In this document: positions 45,104 to 53,765 of the stretch, piece by piece | Layout: each line of letters begins with the position of its first letter | Position numbering within the stretch: position 1 is the first letter of the stretch | Assembly: GCF_017303295.1 (NCBI RefSeq) | Contig: NZ_JAFKOK010000009.1 | Location: 161,270-225,269 of the forward strand | DNA from: Rhodobacter sp. NTK016B | GTDB lineage: Bacteria; Pseudomonadota; Alphaproteobacteria; Rhodobacterales; Rhodobacteraceae | Length of the DNA: 64,000 bases | Direction: 5' to 3' | The notes under the pieces: model-generated | Told to the model about the DNA's origin: nothing | The model's database searches: none | Seen by the model: the letters and a program-made list of their open reading frames with translations, nothing else | Position numbers and translations under genes: made by a program

Positions 45104-46672
45104 ATGGCCCTGACCGAGAGCGAACTGAACGAACTTCAAAGCCTGATGCAGGACGAGCGTTTCGACGATGCGATCGTCGCCGCGCGCGGGATGTTGCGGC
45201 GCAATGCCGATGTGCCGCTGCTCTATAACGTGATGGGCGTGGCGATGATGCAGACCGGGCGGCCCGACGACGCCACCCGCGCCTTCCAGCGCGCGCACGC
45301 CATGGCGCCCGATTACACCGAGGTGACGCATAACCTTGTCGCGGCTCTGATCGGAACCGGTCGCGTGGCCGAGGCCGAAGAGCCGATCCGCGCCGCGCTC
45401 AGGGACAGGCCCGGCGACCCTTCGCTGCTGCGCAACCTCGCCAGCGCGCTGGTGCTCAAGGCCGACTGGCCCGCTGCGCAGGAGATCGCGCGGCATGCGA
45501 TGACCGCCGAACCCGCCCATCCCGGCGCGCGCGTCATGCTGGCGTCGATCCAGCGCGAGCTGGGGCAGATGAACGAGGCGCTCGAAACCCTCGCCCCGCT
45601 CGCGGATGTGGCCGAGGCACAGCTTGTCCGGGGCGAGATCCTTGCGGCACAGGGCCAGCCCGACGCCGCGCGCGCCGCGTTCGAAGCCGCGCTGGCGCTC
45701 GACGAAGCCGAGGTCGCCGCGTGGGAGGGCATCGCCGCCGTCACCACCTTCACCCCGGACGATCCCCAACTAGACCGGCTGCGCGCGGCGCTCGACGAGG
45801 CAACCGACGACGCCCGCACGCGGCTGCATTTCGTCCTGGCCAAGGCGCTGGCCGATAGCGGTGCCGATACGCAGGTCTTCCCGCTGCTCGACGCCGCGAA
45901 TGCCGCGCGCCGTCAGCAGGTCCCGGCCTATTCCCACGCCCAGCGCCGCAAGGAGATCGGCCGCATCCGGTCGCTCTTTGCCCCGGCGCAGGTCGCGGCG
46001 CTGGCCGTGCAGGGCGACGACAGCGCCCAGCCTCTGTTCCTGATCGGCATGCCCGGCACCGCCGCCGAGACCGTGGCGCGCCTGATCGCCGCTCATCCGC
46101 AGATCCACGCCACCGACACGCCCGCGACGATCCCCGCGCTTGGCCGCGCCGTGCTGGCCGCGCCGCGGTTGATGGAGCCGGGCTGGATCCGCGCGCAGGC
46201 CGGGGCGGTTCTGTCAGGGGCTGACGCGTCCCGGCGCCTGTTCGACGCTACGCCCGCCAATGCCGATTGGGTCGGGCTGATCCTGACGCTGTTTCCCAAG
46301 GCGCGCATCGTGCATGTCATGCGCGACCCCCGCGCCACCGCGCTCGATCTCTACGCGCAGGATCTGTCCACGGCGCCCTATCCCTGGGCGCAGGATCTGG
46401 AAGATCTCGCCAGCTATCACGCCCAGCTCGACGCGCTGATCGAGCATTGGCAGGCGCAATTCCCCGACGCTTTCGTCACCTGTCGCTACGAGGATCTCTG
46501 CGCCGACCCCGAACCGCAGGCCCGCGCGCTGGCCGAGGCGCTGGGACTGACCTTCGACCCGGCGATGCTTGACGCGCTGGGACCGCTTGGCGCCAGCGAC
46601 GACTGGACCCGCTACGCCGACGGGCTTGCGCCCTTCGCACAGGCGATGGCCCGGCAGGACCGCCCGCTCTGA
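45104..46672 (+). CDS. TPR-sulfotransferase fusion protein
   Basis: 522 residues from the ATG at 45104. Residues ~1-270 form tandem tetratricopeptide repeats (LLYNVMGVAMMQTGRPDDATRA, LGQMNEALETLAPLADVAEA, AQGQPDAARAAFEAALALD). The C-terminal ~230 residues follow the plan of the bacterial sulfotransferases often fused to TPRs: FLIGMPGTAAETVARLIAAHPQI, IVHVMRDPRATALDLYAQDL (3'-phosphate-binding RDPR) and FVTCRYEDLCADPEPQ. The 5'-phosphosulfate loop is altered: PGTAAET stands where PRSGTTL is usual, so PAPS binding is doubtful. It lies alone, 105 nt after dnaE2, and is closed by a terminator. Confidence 0.82.
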   Translation: MALTESELNELQSLMQDERFDDAIVAARGMLRRNADVPLLYNVMGVAMMQTGRPDDATRAFQRAHAMAPDYTEVTHNLVAALIGTGRVAEAEEPIRAALRDRPGDPSLLRNLASALVLKADWPAAQEIARHAMTAEPAHPGARVMLASIQRELGQMNEALETLAPLADVAEAQLVRGEILAAQGQPDAARAAFEAALALDEAEVAAWEGIAAVTTFTPDDPQLDRLRAALDEATDDARTRLHFVLAKALADSGADTQVFPLLDAANAARRQQVPAYSHAQRRKEIGRIRSLFAPAQVAALAVQGDDSAQPLFLIGMPGTAAETVARLIAAHPQIHATDTPATIPALGRAVLAAPRLMEPGWIRAQAGAVLSGADASRRLFDATPANADWVGLILTLFPKARIVHVMRDPRATALDLYAQDLSTAPYPWAQDLEDLASYHAQLDALIEHWQAQFPDAFVTCRYEDLCADPEPQARALAEALGLTFDPAMLDALGPLGASDDWTRYADGLAPFAQAMARQDRPL

Positions 46673-46676
46673 CGCG

Positions 46677-46705
46677 AAAGGCCCGGCACATGCCGGGCCT
46701 TTCCC
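46677..46705. terminator. Bidirectional terminator between the TPR-sulfotransferase and LCCL genes
   Basis: AAAGGCCCGGCA and TGCCGGGCCTTT form a perfect 12-bp stem with a two-base loop region, flanked by A and T runs. It serves the two convergent genes. Confidence 0.87.
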
Positions 46706-46723
46706 TGTCGTTTTCGTGCGCTT

Positions 46724-47893
46724 TTACTTGCCCGCTGAGGGCGCAGCCGGAGCCTGCGCGGCGGGTGCGGCCTCGTGACCCACGAATTCGTAGCTGCCCT
46801 GCCACGAGCCGTAATTCGACGAGGTCACGCCATGTGCGGTCGATCCCTGATAGCTCTGCTGTCCGGGCACGATACGCACCTCGACCACACCGGTCTCGCC
46901 CACGGCCACGGCGCCCGCATGGACCGCCGCCACGGCAACCGCGGAATCGTCGGTATAGAGCCCCGATCCCCAGACCGAGCCGCGATCCGACCCCGTCACG
47001 CTGAAGCGGAAGGTCTGACCCACGCGGTCGCGATATCCGGTCAGGTTGCCCGGCGCCGGTTCGACGGCGGCTTCGGGCATGACGAACTGGTAGCTGCCGC
47101 TCCACGAGCCGTAATTCGACGAGCTGATGCCATTCGCGGGCGTGCCCTGATAGCTCTGCTGGCCCGGCAAAATCGTCACCGTCACCGGCCCGGTCTCGCC
47201 CATGCCGATGGCCCCGGCGTGAACCGCCGCCGCCGCCAGCGAGGAATCGTCGGTATAGATATCCGAGCCCCAGACCGAACCCCGGTTCGAGCCGGTCACG
47301 GTGAAGGTAAAGCTCTGGCCCACGCGGTCGCGGTAGCTGGTCAGGTTGCCGGGATCGGCCATCGCCTGCATGTCGCCGCCCGCGCTGCCTCCTTGCGACG
47401 CGCCCCCCGGCGGCGTGCCGAAGGTCTCAAGGATCAGCCGCGCCTGACAGGTCTGCTGGTCATAGGTGCCGACCCAGATGTCATAGGCCCCGGCGGGTGC
47501 GTTGGGGATACGGATGCCGGGATTGAGCTCGCGGTCGTCATCGTTGAAATGCCACGTCCCCGAGGCGTCGTTGACCAGAAGCACGGTATCGCAGCTTCCC
47601 TCGACCCGAAGCTCCAGCTCGCGCCCGGCATCGTTTTCGGAGAAGTTGAAGTCGAAATCGGGCTGCGTGATCACCCAGCCATAGCCCTCCATGGAGCAAT
47701 TCGCGAGATTGACGTTCCCGCCGGCCACGACATCGACCGCTTGCGGCGCCCATAATTGTTCGGACCCGTAAGAGATGGGCGTGCCCTGCAGGCTCCAGTC
47801 CGGGCAGGCAAAGGCGCTGGTGGCGGCCATGCTGCCGAGGAAGGCCAGCGCGGCCACGGCATGGGGTCGGGTCGGTGCAGAAACTCGGATCAT
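46724..47893 (-). CDS. Secreted protein with a PPC-like domain and two LCCL domains
   Basis: 389 residues. The signal peptide (AVAALAFLGSMAATSAFA) ends before Cys-Pro-Asp. Residues ~50-160 are a PPC-like beta domain (ELELRVEGSCDTVLLVNDA, WHFNDDDRELNPGIRI, AGAYDIWVGTYDQQTCQARL) with two cysteine pairs likely. Two LCCL domains follow at ~180-275 and ~285-375, each with the pattern GSVWGS-x-x-YTDDS...AAVHAGA...GQQSYQG...SSNYGSW. They lack the cysteines of animal LCCL domains. The last residues are Ala/Pro-rich. It is probably periplasmic or extracellular, with carbohydrate or lipid binding as a guess only. It is a modular relative of the next gene upstream. Confidence 0.85.
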   Translation of the reverse strand: MIRVSAPTRPHAVAALAFLGSMAATSAFACPDWSLQGTPISYGSEQLWAPQAVDVVAGGNVNLANCSMEGYGWVITQPDFDFNFSENDAGRELELRVEGSCDTVLLVNDASGTWHFNDDDRELNPGIRIPNAPAGAYDIWVGTYDQQTCQARLILETFGTPPGGASQGGSAGGDMQAMADPGNLTSYRDRVGQSFTFTVTGSNRGSVWGSDIYTDDSSLAAAAVHAGAIGMGETGPVTVTILPGQQSYQGTPANGISSSNYGSWSGSYQFVMPEAAVEPAPGNLTGYRDRVGQTFRFSVTGSDRGSVWGSGLYTDDSAVAVAAVHAGAVAVGETGVVEVRIVPGQQSYQGSTAHGVTSSNYGSWQGSYEFVGHEAAPAAQAPAAPSAGK

Positions 47894-48043
47894 CGTGTCC
47901 TCCTGATGAATCGCGGCCAGCCGGGGAACCGGCCGCCGGGGTAGATGGCGAGACCGGACTCGGTGCGTCGCCGGGCAGACCGACGAAGGTCCGGCCCCGC
48001 GACCACAGCACGGAACACCCGGACCCCCGTCAATTCGACGGGG

Positions 48044-50992
48044 TCATTTCCCTCCCTGACCCGGTGCCGAAGGCGGGGTGATCGGTTCGAAACGATAGCT
48101 GCCGCTCCAGCGCCCGTAGGACGAGCTCTGGACGCCATTGCGCGCGCTGGCGGGATAGGATTGCTGACCCTCGACAATGGTCACCGCGACCACCCGCGTC
48201 TCGCCTTCCTCGACCAGACCGGCATGAACCGCTGCCCGCGCCACGCGCGAATCGTCGGTATAGATATCCGTGCCCCAGACCGAGCCCGAACCGGCACCCG
48301 TCACCTCGACATAGAAGGTGGTGCCGTTCTGCCCCCGGTAAGCGGTCATGTTGCCGGGATCGGCGATGATCTCGGCCCCGTCGGGAATGCCCGTCACGCC
48401 CGTGCAGACCACGTCGCGCAGGGCCCCGCAACCGCCCGGAGCGGTACAGCTGCGCTGATCGCCCAGAACGAAGGTCCGGTCGGTCAGCTCGTAGCCCCAG
48501 ACCGAGGCCGTGGCATAGCCCTGCGCCTGACAGAACTGATCGGCACCCGGCTGGCCGCAATCGGCGCCGAAGGTCGCGCACCAGTCGATCCGCTGACCAT
48601 TGATCATCGGCGCGGCAAAGCGCGTGCCCTGCGGCTGTGGCCGGGGATTGACGGACTGGAAGGTCTCGAAGCGCAGCGTCGCGTCGCAGGTCTCGGTCCC
48701 ATAGGTCCCGGCCCAGACCGAATAGGCGCCGACAGCCGCGTTCTCGATACGAATGCGCGAATTCAGACCGGCATCGTCATCGTTGAAGACCCAGTGGCCA
48801 TCCGGCCCCTGCACCAGAAGCACCGGGTCGCAAGTCCCATCAAGCCGGATTTCCAGCGCGTAATCCTCGGGATTGGCGGTCAGCGACAAGGCGTAATCGG
48901 GCGCCTGCACCAGATACCCGTAGCCCGAAACCTCGGTGCAGGCCTCAAGCCCGAGATTTCCGCCCGCCACGACCGCATGGCTCTGCGCAGCCCAGAGCGC
49001 CTGACCGTCATAGGACAGCGTAGCCGCCGGTTGCCCCGGCGCGGGACAGGTGCCCGCTTTGAACGGGGCGGGCGGCGGCGGCGGTGTCGGTTGCGGCGGA
49101 ACCGGCGCCGAGCCGCCCTGCGCGAAGGTCTGAACCTGCAACGTCGCCGGACAGGTGCCGCTGCTATAGGTGCCCACCCAGATGTCATAAAGCCCCGGCG
49201 CGGCGCCCGCGAAAGTCAGGACCGAGTTCAGCCCGTCGCCGTCGTCGTTATAGGACCAGCGCCCATCCGGCCCGCTGACGAGCAGCACCGGGTCGCAGGT
49301 GCCGTCGACGCTGATCTCCAGCTCGTCGCCCGGCGCGTTGCCGGTCAGGTTCAGCGTGAAATCGGGCCGCTGCACGACATAGCCATGCCCCGGGACGCGG
49401 GTACAGGCGCCCAGATCGATGCCGCCGCCCGCCGTTACTCCGGCAGTCTGCCCGGCGCGCAACTGGGTTGCCGCGAAAATCAGCGGCTGGCCGTTCTGCG
49501 CCGGATCCGGACACAGCGCGGGTTGCGGCGGTTGCGGGGGCTGGGGCGGTTGCGGAGGCTGCGGCGACGGGGGGGACGCGGGCAACAGGGTCTGCGTCAC
49601 CAACTGCGCCGCGCAGGTATTGCTGCCGAAGGTCCCGACCCAGATGTCATACTCGCCGGTCGGCGCCCCGGCGATCGTCACCTCGGGGTCCAGCCCGTTG
49701 GTATCGTCGTTGAACCGCCACTGCCCGTCCGGGCCGCGCACCAGAAGCACGGTGTCGCATTGCCCGTCCGCCTGCAGCCGCAAAGCGGCGCCCGGGGCGT
49801 TGAATGTCAGGTTCAGCGTGTAATCGGGATCACGCGACACCCGTCCATGCCCCGGAACCGCCGCGCAATTGGTCAGCTGCACGCCTCCGCCTGCGGTGGT
49901 GGGGTGGCTGCGCCCCTGCAAAAGCTGCGCGGTCGCATAGGTCAGCATCACGCCGTTGGCATTGGGGTTGGGGCAGACCGCGACCTGAGGCGGCTGCGGG
50001 GGTTGCGGCTGCGGGGGTTGCGGCTGCGGCGGCGAGACCTGCCCGCCGAAGGTTTCGGCAATCAGCGTGGCCTGACAGCTGCTACTGCCATAGGTGCCGA
50101 TCCAGACATCGTATTCGCCCACTGCGGCGCCGCTCAGCCGCAGACGCGGGTCGGTGCCGTTGGAATCATCGTTGAAATGCCAGCGCCCGTCGGGACCGCG
50201 CAGCAGCAGCACGGTATCGCATTGCCCGTCGACGCGGAATTCAAGGTCGTAGCCCGGCAGGTTGCGGGTGAAATCCAGCGTAAAATTGGGTTGCTGGCGC
50301 ACATGCCCCACCCCCGGAACGCCCGGGCAATCCGACAGGCTGGCATTGCCGCCCGCGCTGACCGGATGGCTGCGCGGGGTCCACAATTGCTGCCCGTTAT
50401 AGCGGATCACCTGTCCGTTCGCGTTGGGATTGGGGCAGGAAGCGATCTGCGGAGGCTGGGGCGGTTGCGGAGGCTGGGGCGCGACCTGACCGCCGAAGGT
50501 CTCGAAGATCATCGTGCCCTGACAATTGGAATTGCCGAAGGTGCCGACCCAGACATTGTAATTCCCGGTCGCCGCGCCGCTCAGACGCAGGCGCGGATCG
50601 GTGCCGTTGGAATCGTCGTTGAAATACCATTGCCCGTTGGGCCCGCGCACCAGGAGCACGGTGTCGCATTGCGCCTCGACCCGGAATTCCAGATCGTAAT
50701 TCGGCACGTTATGCGTGAATTCCAGCGTGAAATGCGGCCGGCGGCGGATGCTGCCATGGCCGGGGATACCCGAACAAGCCGACAGGTTCCCCTGCCCTCC
50801 GGCGATGATGTTGAACCGCTGGGGCGTCCACAATTGCTGGCCTGAAAAAGACACCTCGCGCGTGCCGGTGCCGCCGGGATCAGGGCAAAGCTGTGCAGAG
50901 GCAGGCAGAACCATCGCCACAAGCGGCAAGAGCGCCAGCAAAACGACGCGCAGAATACGGCGACAAGGCCGGGTTACGGGACGCAGAAACAT
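48044..50992 (-). CDS. Large secreted protein: five PPC-like repeats, Cys-rich module and LCCL domain
   Basis: 982 residues. The signal peptide is LRVVLLALLPLVAMVLPASA. Five homologous units of ~153 residues start near residues 35, 184, 337, 492 and 644. Each has CP-x-P-x-x-NG, Q-L-W/L...AGG, a single CDTVLLVRGPDGxW-type core, FNDDSNGTDPRLRLSGA and YDVWIGTYGSSSC. Units are joined by Pro/Gln-rich linkers (QPPQPPQPPQ and similar). Residues ~796-870 are Cys-rich (IDWCATFGADCGQPGADQFC), and an LCCL domain (SVWGTDIYTDDSRVARAAVHAG) ends the protein. It is likely an extended surface or matrix protein. It lies 150 nt upstream of the smaller PPC-LCCL gene on the same strand, probably in one transcription unit. 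Confidence 0.86.
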   Translation of the reverse strand: MFLRPVTRPCRRILRVVLLALLPLVAMVLPASAQLCPDPGGTGTREVSFSGQQLWTPQRFNIIAGGQGNLSACSGIPGHGSIRRRPHFTLEFTHNVPNYDLEFRVEAQCDTVLLVRGPNGQWYFNDDSNGTDPRLRLSGAATGNYNVWVGTFGNSNCQGTMIFETFGGQVAPQPPQPPQPPQIASCPNPNANGQVIRYNGQQLWTPRSHPVSAGGNASLSDCPGVPGVGHVRQQPNFTLDFTRNLPGYDLEFRVDGQCDTVLLLRGPDGRWHFNDDSNGTDPRLRLSGAAVGEYDVWIGTYGSSSCQATLIAETFGGQVSPPQPQPPQPQPPQPPQVAVCPNPNANGVMLTYATAQLLQGRSHPTTAGGGVQLTNCAAVPGHGRVSRDPDYTLNLTFNAPGAALRLQADGQCDTVLLVRGPDGQWRFNDDTNGLDPEVTIAGAPTGEYDIWVGTFGSNTCAAQLVTQTLLPASPPSPQPPQPPQPPQPPQPALCPDPAQNGQPLIFAATQLRAGQTAGVTAGGGIDLGACTRVPGHGYVVQRPDFTLNLTGNAPGDELEISVDGTCDPVLLVSGPDGRWSYNDDGDGLNSVLTFAGAAPGLYDIWVGTYSSGTCPATLQVQTFAQGGSAPVPPQPTPPPPPAPFKAGTCPAPGQPAATLSYDGQALWAAQSHAVVAGGNLGLEACTEVSGYGYLVQAPDYALSLTANPEDYALEIRLDGTCDPVLLVQGPDGHWVFNDDDAGLNSRIRIENAAVGAYSVWAGTYGTETCDATLRFETFQSVNPRPQPQGTRFAAPMINGQRIDWCATFGADCGQPGADQFCQAQGYATASVWGYELTDRTFVLGDQRSCTAPGGCGALRDVVCTGVTGIPDGAEIIADPGNMTAYRGQNGTTFYVEVTGAGSGSVWGTDIYTDDSRVARAAVHAGLVEEGETRVVAVTIVEGQQSYPASARNGVQSSSYGRWSGSYRFEPITPPSAPGQGGK

Positions 50993-51149
50993 GCGATCCT
51001 CCCTCTGTGACTTGCCCGCACCCGAAGCCGGAAACGCCCGGGGCGCGGAAAATATTCTTTATCAAACGCAGGGATGCTGCGCCGGACGGGGATCAAAAGC
51101 AAGAAATAAAGCCGTGAAGACAGTCACGGGCGGCGACGCTGTGCGCGTC

Positions 51150-52106
51150 TCAATCCGCGCGCAGCAGAACCAGAAGTGCCACCGCGATCAGCCCGATCCC
51201 CGGCAGCACGATCGCGCCGGGAATGCGGTGGCCCAGCCCCAGCTCCCACAGGATCACCCAGACGGGCGTGCCATAGGTATAGGCCATCACCCGCGACGCG
51301 GGCAGGCGCTGCGCGGCGAACTGCATCGCCGAGCCCGCCAGCGCGGTCGCGAAAACAACCAGATAGGCCAGCACCAGCCAGACCCGCCCGGGCAGCGCCA
51401 GCCAGTCGGTCGCGGCGATCTCGCGCCAGCCATAGGCCGCGAACAGGATGAACCCGGCCAGCGTCATCAGCGAGGCGGTGACGAAGGCGCTTTCCCCGCG
51501 ATTCAGCCGTTTCAGCGCCGGCGCATAAAAGGCGTGCAGCACGCAGCCCAGGAAATAAAGCTGCTCACCCGGTCCGACCTCGAACCGGGCCATCGCCGTC
51601 CAGTCGCCGCGAAAGATCACCCAGGCTGCGCCCGCCGCTCCGATGGCCAGCGCGCCTGCCACGCGCGGCAACAGCCTCTGGCCCAGAAGCGGCACGGCGA
51701 TCAGCGCGGTCATCAGTGGCGTCAGGGTAAAGATCGCCCCCGCCTGTACCGGATCGGCAGTCTTCAGCGCCTCGAACATCAGGACGAAATAGCCGCCATA
51801 GAACATCGCCAGAACCGCGTAGCGCCAAGGTGCGCGCAGGTCCTCGCGGGTGAAGCCGCGCGCGCCATTGCGCCCGGCGGCGGGCAAAAGCACCACCATC
51901 ACCGCCAGCACCATCGAGGCCAGCAGAAACCGCACCGAGGTCAGCGCAACCGGGGCAATGTCATTGGCCACCAGCGCACCCAGACTGAACGACCCCGAGA
52001 CGGCAGCGGAAAAGCCCAGCATGGCGGCATGTCCGCGCAGCGCCTGCTGGCGGCCGCGCATCGCGGCATAGCCGGGCTTGGGATCGGCTTCGGTGGTCGC
52101 GGTCAT
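51150..52106 (-). CDS. EamA (DMT superfamily) transporter
   Basis: 318 residues from the ATG at 52106, which overlaps the LysR stop (ATGA). About ten membrane helices form two five-helix halves, as in the drug/metabolite transporter superfamily; the first half has the conserved LTSVRFLLASMVLAVM and FVLMFEALKTADPVQAGAIF segments, the second AFYAPALKRLNRGESAFVTA. Substrate unknown, commonly amino acids or metabolites. Co-transcription with a LysR regulator suggests it may be controlled together with it, though the regulator could also act elsewhere. Confidence 0.9.
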   Translation of the reverse strand: MTATTEADPKPGYAAMRGRQQALRGHAAMLGFSAAVSGSFSLGALVANDIAPVALTSVRFLLASMVLAVMVVLLPAAGRNGARGFTREDLRAPWRYAVLAMFYGGYFVLMFEALKTADPVQAGAIFTLTPLMTALIAVPLLGQRLLPRVAGALAIGAAGAAWVIFRGDWTAMARFEVGPGEQLYFLGCVLHAFYAPALKRLNRGESAFVTASLMTLAGFILFAAYGWREIAATDWLALPGRVWLVLAYLVVFATALAGSAMQFAAQRLPASRVMAYTYGTPVWVILWELGLGHRIPGAIVLPGIGLIAVALLVLLRAD

Positions 52107-52972
52107 TCCTTGAACGCCTGCTTGATGACCGAAACCGCAGCCTGCACCTTGGACGTGCGGTGCAGATCGACATGCGTGACCAGCCAGAGGGTGAATTCCC
52201 ATTCCGGGCGCGTCGGCATGACCTGCACAAGGTCATCGGCGCCGTCCTCGCCATAGAGAAAACCCATGCCCAGCCCGTCGACAATCGCCGCGCGGCGGGC
52301 CTCGGCCTCGTTCGAGCGAAACACGACATGCGGCGCGGGGTCGAGATGCGAGAACCATTGCGCGAAAGGCGCGCGGCTGTCGTCGAGCTCTTCGGCCACG
52401 AAGCGGTGATCTTTCAGATCCGAGATATCGCCGGGCCGCCCGTAGCGTTCCAGATAGTCGGGGCTGGCAAACAGCGAGACCGGGCAGTGCATCAACGGCT
52501 GCACAACATTGTCGGGCTCGGTCGGACGGTTGCCCGCGCGCAACGCCACATGGGCTTCGCCGTATTCCAGCCGCAGCACGCGCCGCTCGGTCTTCACCCG
52601 CAGCACCAGATCCGGATAGGTCCGGTTGAGCGTGGTCAGCGCCGGGCGCAGCAGCGGCACAAGGCCCGGCAGCGTGGTGATGACCAGATCCCCCTCGATC
52701 CCCGAGCCGACGCCCGTCAGCCGCGTGCCAAGCTGGGCGAATTGCTCGTCGGTGACGCGCCCGACCTGAGCCAGCGCGTTCCCCGCTTCGGTCGGCGTGT
52801 AACCCCGCGCGTGACGCTGGAACAGTTTGACGCCCAGCCGCGCCTCAAGCGCGTCGATATGGCGGATGACGGTCGCATGGTGAACGCCCAGAACCTCCGC
52901 CGCGCCGCTGACGGTGCCCGCGCGGGCAACCTGCCACGCGGTACGGATTTCATCCCAGGATTCGATGCTCAT
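52103..52972 (-). CDS. LysR-family transcriptional regulator
   Basis: 289 residues from the ATG at 52972. Upstream in-frame starts exist (53029, 53002), but this one puts the winged helix-turn-helix at the expected place. The DNA-binding domain shows AGTVSGAAEVLGVHHATVIRHIDALEARLGVKLF-type spacing (in parts: SGAAEVLGVHHATVIRHI, LGVKLFQRHARGYTPTEAG). The effector domain follows (DLVITTLPGLVPLLRPALT, and VDGLGMGFLYGEDG). It is upstream of, and coupled to, the EamA transporter gene and divergent from nicotinamidase, so either could be a target. Confidence 0.92.
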   Translation of the reverse strand: MSIESWDEIRTAWQVARAGTVSGAAEVLGVHHATVIRHIDALEARLGVKLFQRHARGYTPTEAGNALAQVGRVTDEQFAQLGTRLTGVGSGIEGDLVITTLPGLVPLLRPALTTLNRTYPDLVLRVKTERRVLRLEYGEAHVALRAGNRPTEPDNVVQPLMHCPVSLFASPDYLERYGRPGDISDLKDHRFVAEELDDSRAPFAQWFSHLDPAPHVVFRSNEAEARRAAIVDGLGMGFLYGEDGADDLVQVMPTRPEWEFTLWLVTHVDLHRTSKVQAAVSVIKQAFKE

Positions 52973-53090
52973 CGGGCCAGTCTCTTGCGAAGTCGCGGGC
53001 ATCTTGGGCGCGGATGACAGGGGGTGCAACCGGATTTACCGAAGACCGGCGCCGCGCGCGCCGCGCTAGGATCCTCATGGCGCCATCGCC

Positions 53091-53119
53091 TTGACGCCGC
53101 AGCGCAGAGCGCCTCTTAT
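53091..53119 (+). promoter_or_regulatory. Candidate sigma-70-type promoter for nicotinamidase
   Basis: TTGACG and TCTTAT are separated by exactly 17 nt and lie 37 nt before the pncA start codon. The -35 is near-consensus and the -10 matches 4 of 6. It also lies in the LysR/pncA divergent gap. Confidence 0.45.
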
Positions 53120-53156
53120 CGCAGCCATTCGACCGGCATGAACCGACGGAGGCCCC

Positions 53157-53765
53157 ATGCATAACGACACGCACGCCCTGATCGTCATCGACGTCCAGAA
53201 CGATTTCTGCCCCGATGGCGCGCTTGCTGTCAGCGACGGTGACGCGGTCATCGCACCGATCAACGCAATGATGGACGATTTCGCCGTGACCGTGCTGACG
53301 CAGGACTGGCACCCCGCCGATCACGCGTCTTTCGCCGCCAATCATCCGGGCGCCGAGCCCTTTTCGCTGACCGAGATGCCCTATGGCCCGCAAGTGCTGT
53401 GGCCCACCCATTGCGTCCAGGGCAGCGCTGGCGCGGCTTTCCACGCAGCACTGCGCACCGATCCCGCCGACCTGATCATCCGCAAGGGGTTTCGACCGGC
53501 GATCGACAGCTATTCGGCCTTTTTCGAGAACGACAAGACCACGCCGACCGGGCTGGACGGCTACCTGCGCACGCGCGGGATCGAGGCGCTGACGCTCGCG
53601 GGCCTCGCCACCGATTATTGCGTTGCCTTCTCGGCGCTCGACGCGGCGAAGCTGGGCTATGACGTCAGCGTGCGGCTCGATGCCTGCCGCGCCATCGACC
53701 TCGACGGCTCGCTGGCCTCGGCGCTTGAGCAGATGCGCGCGGCGGGCGTGGCGCTCATCGAGTGA
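53157..53765 (+). CDS. pncA: Nicotinamidase
   Basis: 202 residues with CGGAGG before the ATG. It hydrolyses nicotinamide to nicotinate for NAD salvage. The catalytic triad is visible: Asp12 in IVIDVQNDF, Lys110 in IIRKGFRPAIDSYSAF, and the nucleophile Cys155 in LATDYCVAFSALDA. The metal site is in QDWHPADHASFAANHPG. The conserved WPTHCVQGSAGA stretch is present. The stop abuts the stop of the convergent SDR gene with no gap, so there is no room for a terminator between them. Confidence 0.95.
   Translation: MHNDTHALIVIDVQNDFCPDGALAVSDGDAVIAPINAMMDDFAVTVLTQDWHPADHASFAANHPGAEPFSLTEMPYGPQVLWPTHCVQGSAGAAFHAALRTDPADLIIRKGFRPAIDSYSAFFENDKTTPTGLDGYLRTRGIEALTLAGLATDYCVAFSALDAAKLGYDVSVRLDACRAIDLDGSLASALEQMRAAGVALIE

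Noticed and set aside
43061..45769. A 902-codon open frame on the minus strand across dnaE2 and the TPR gene
   Set aside because: It spans two well-supported plus-strand genes and has a composition typical of antisense shadows in GC-rich genomes.
49480..49580. Short direct repeats suggestive of a CRISPR array or minisatellite
   Set aside because: They are triplet-derived Pro/Gln linker codons within the secreted multi-unit protein, without spacers of constant size.
47945..50845. A 966-codon open frame on the plus strand opposite the PPC/LCCL gene
   Set aside because: The minus strand shows a signal peptide, repeats and domain motifs; the plus frame shows only mirrored low-complexity sequence.
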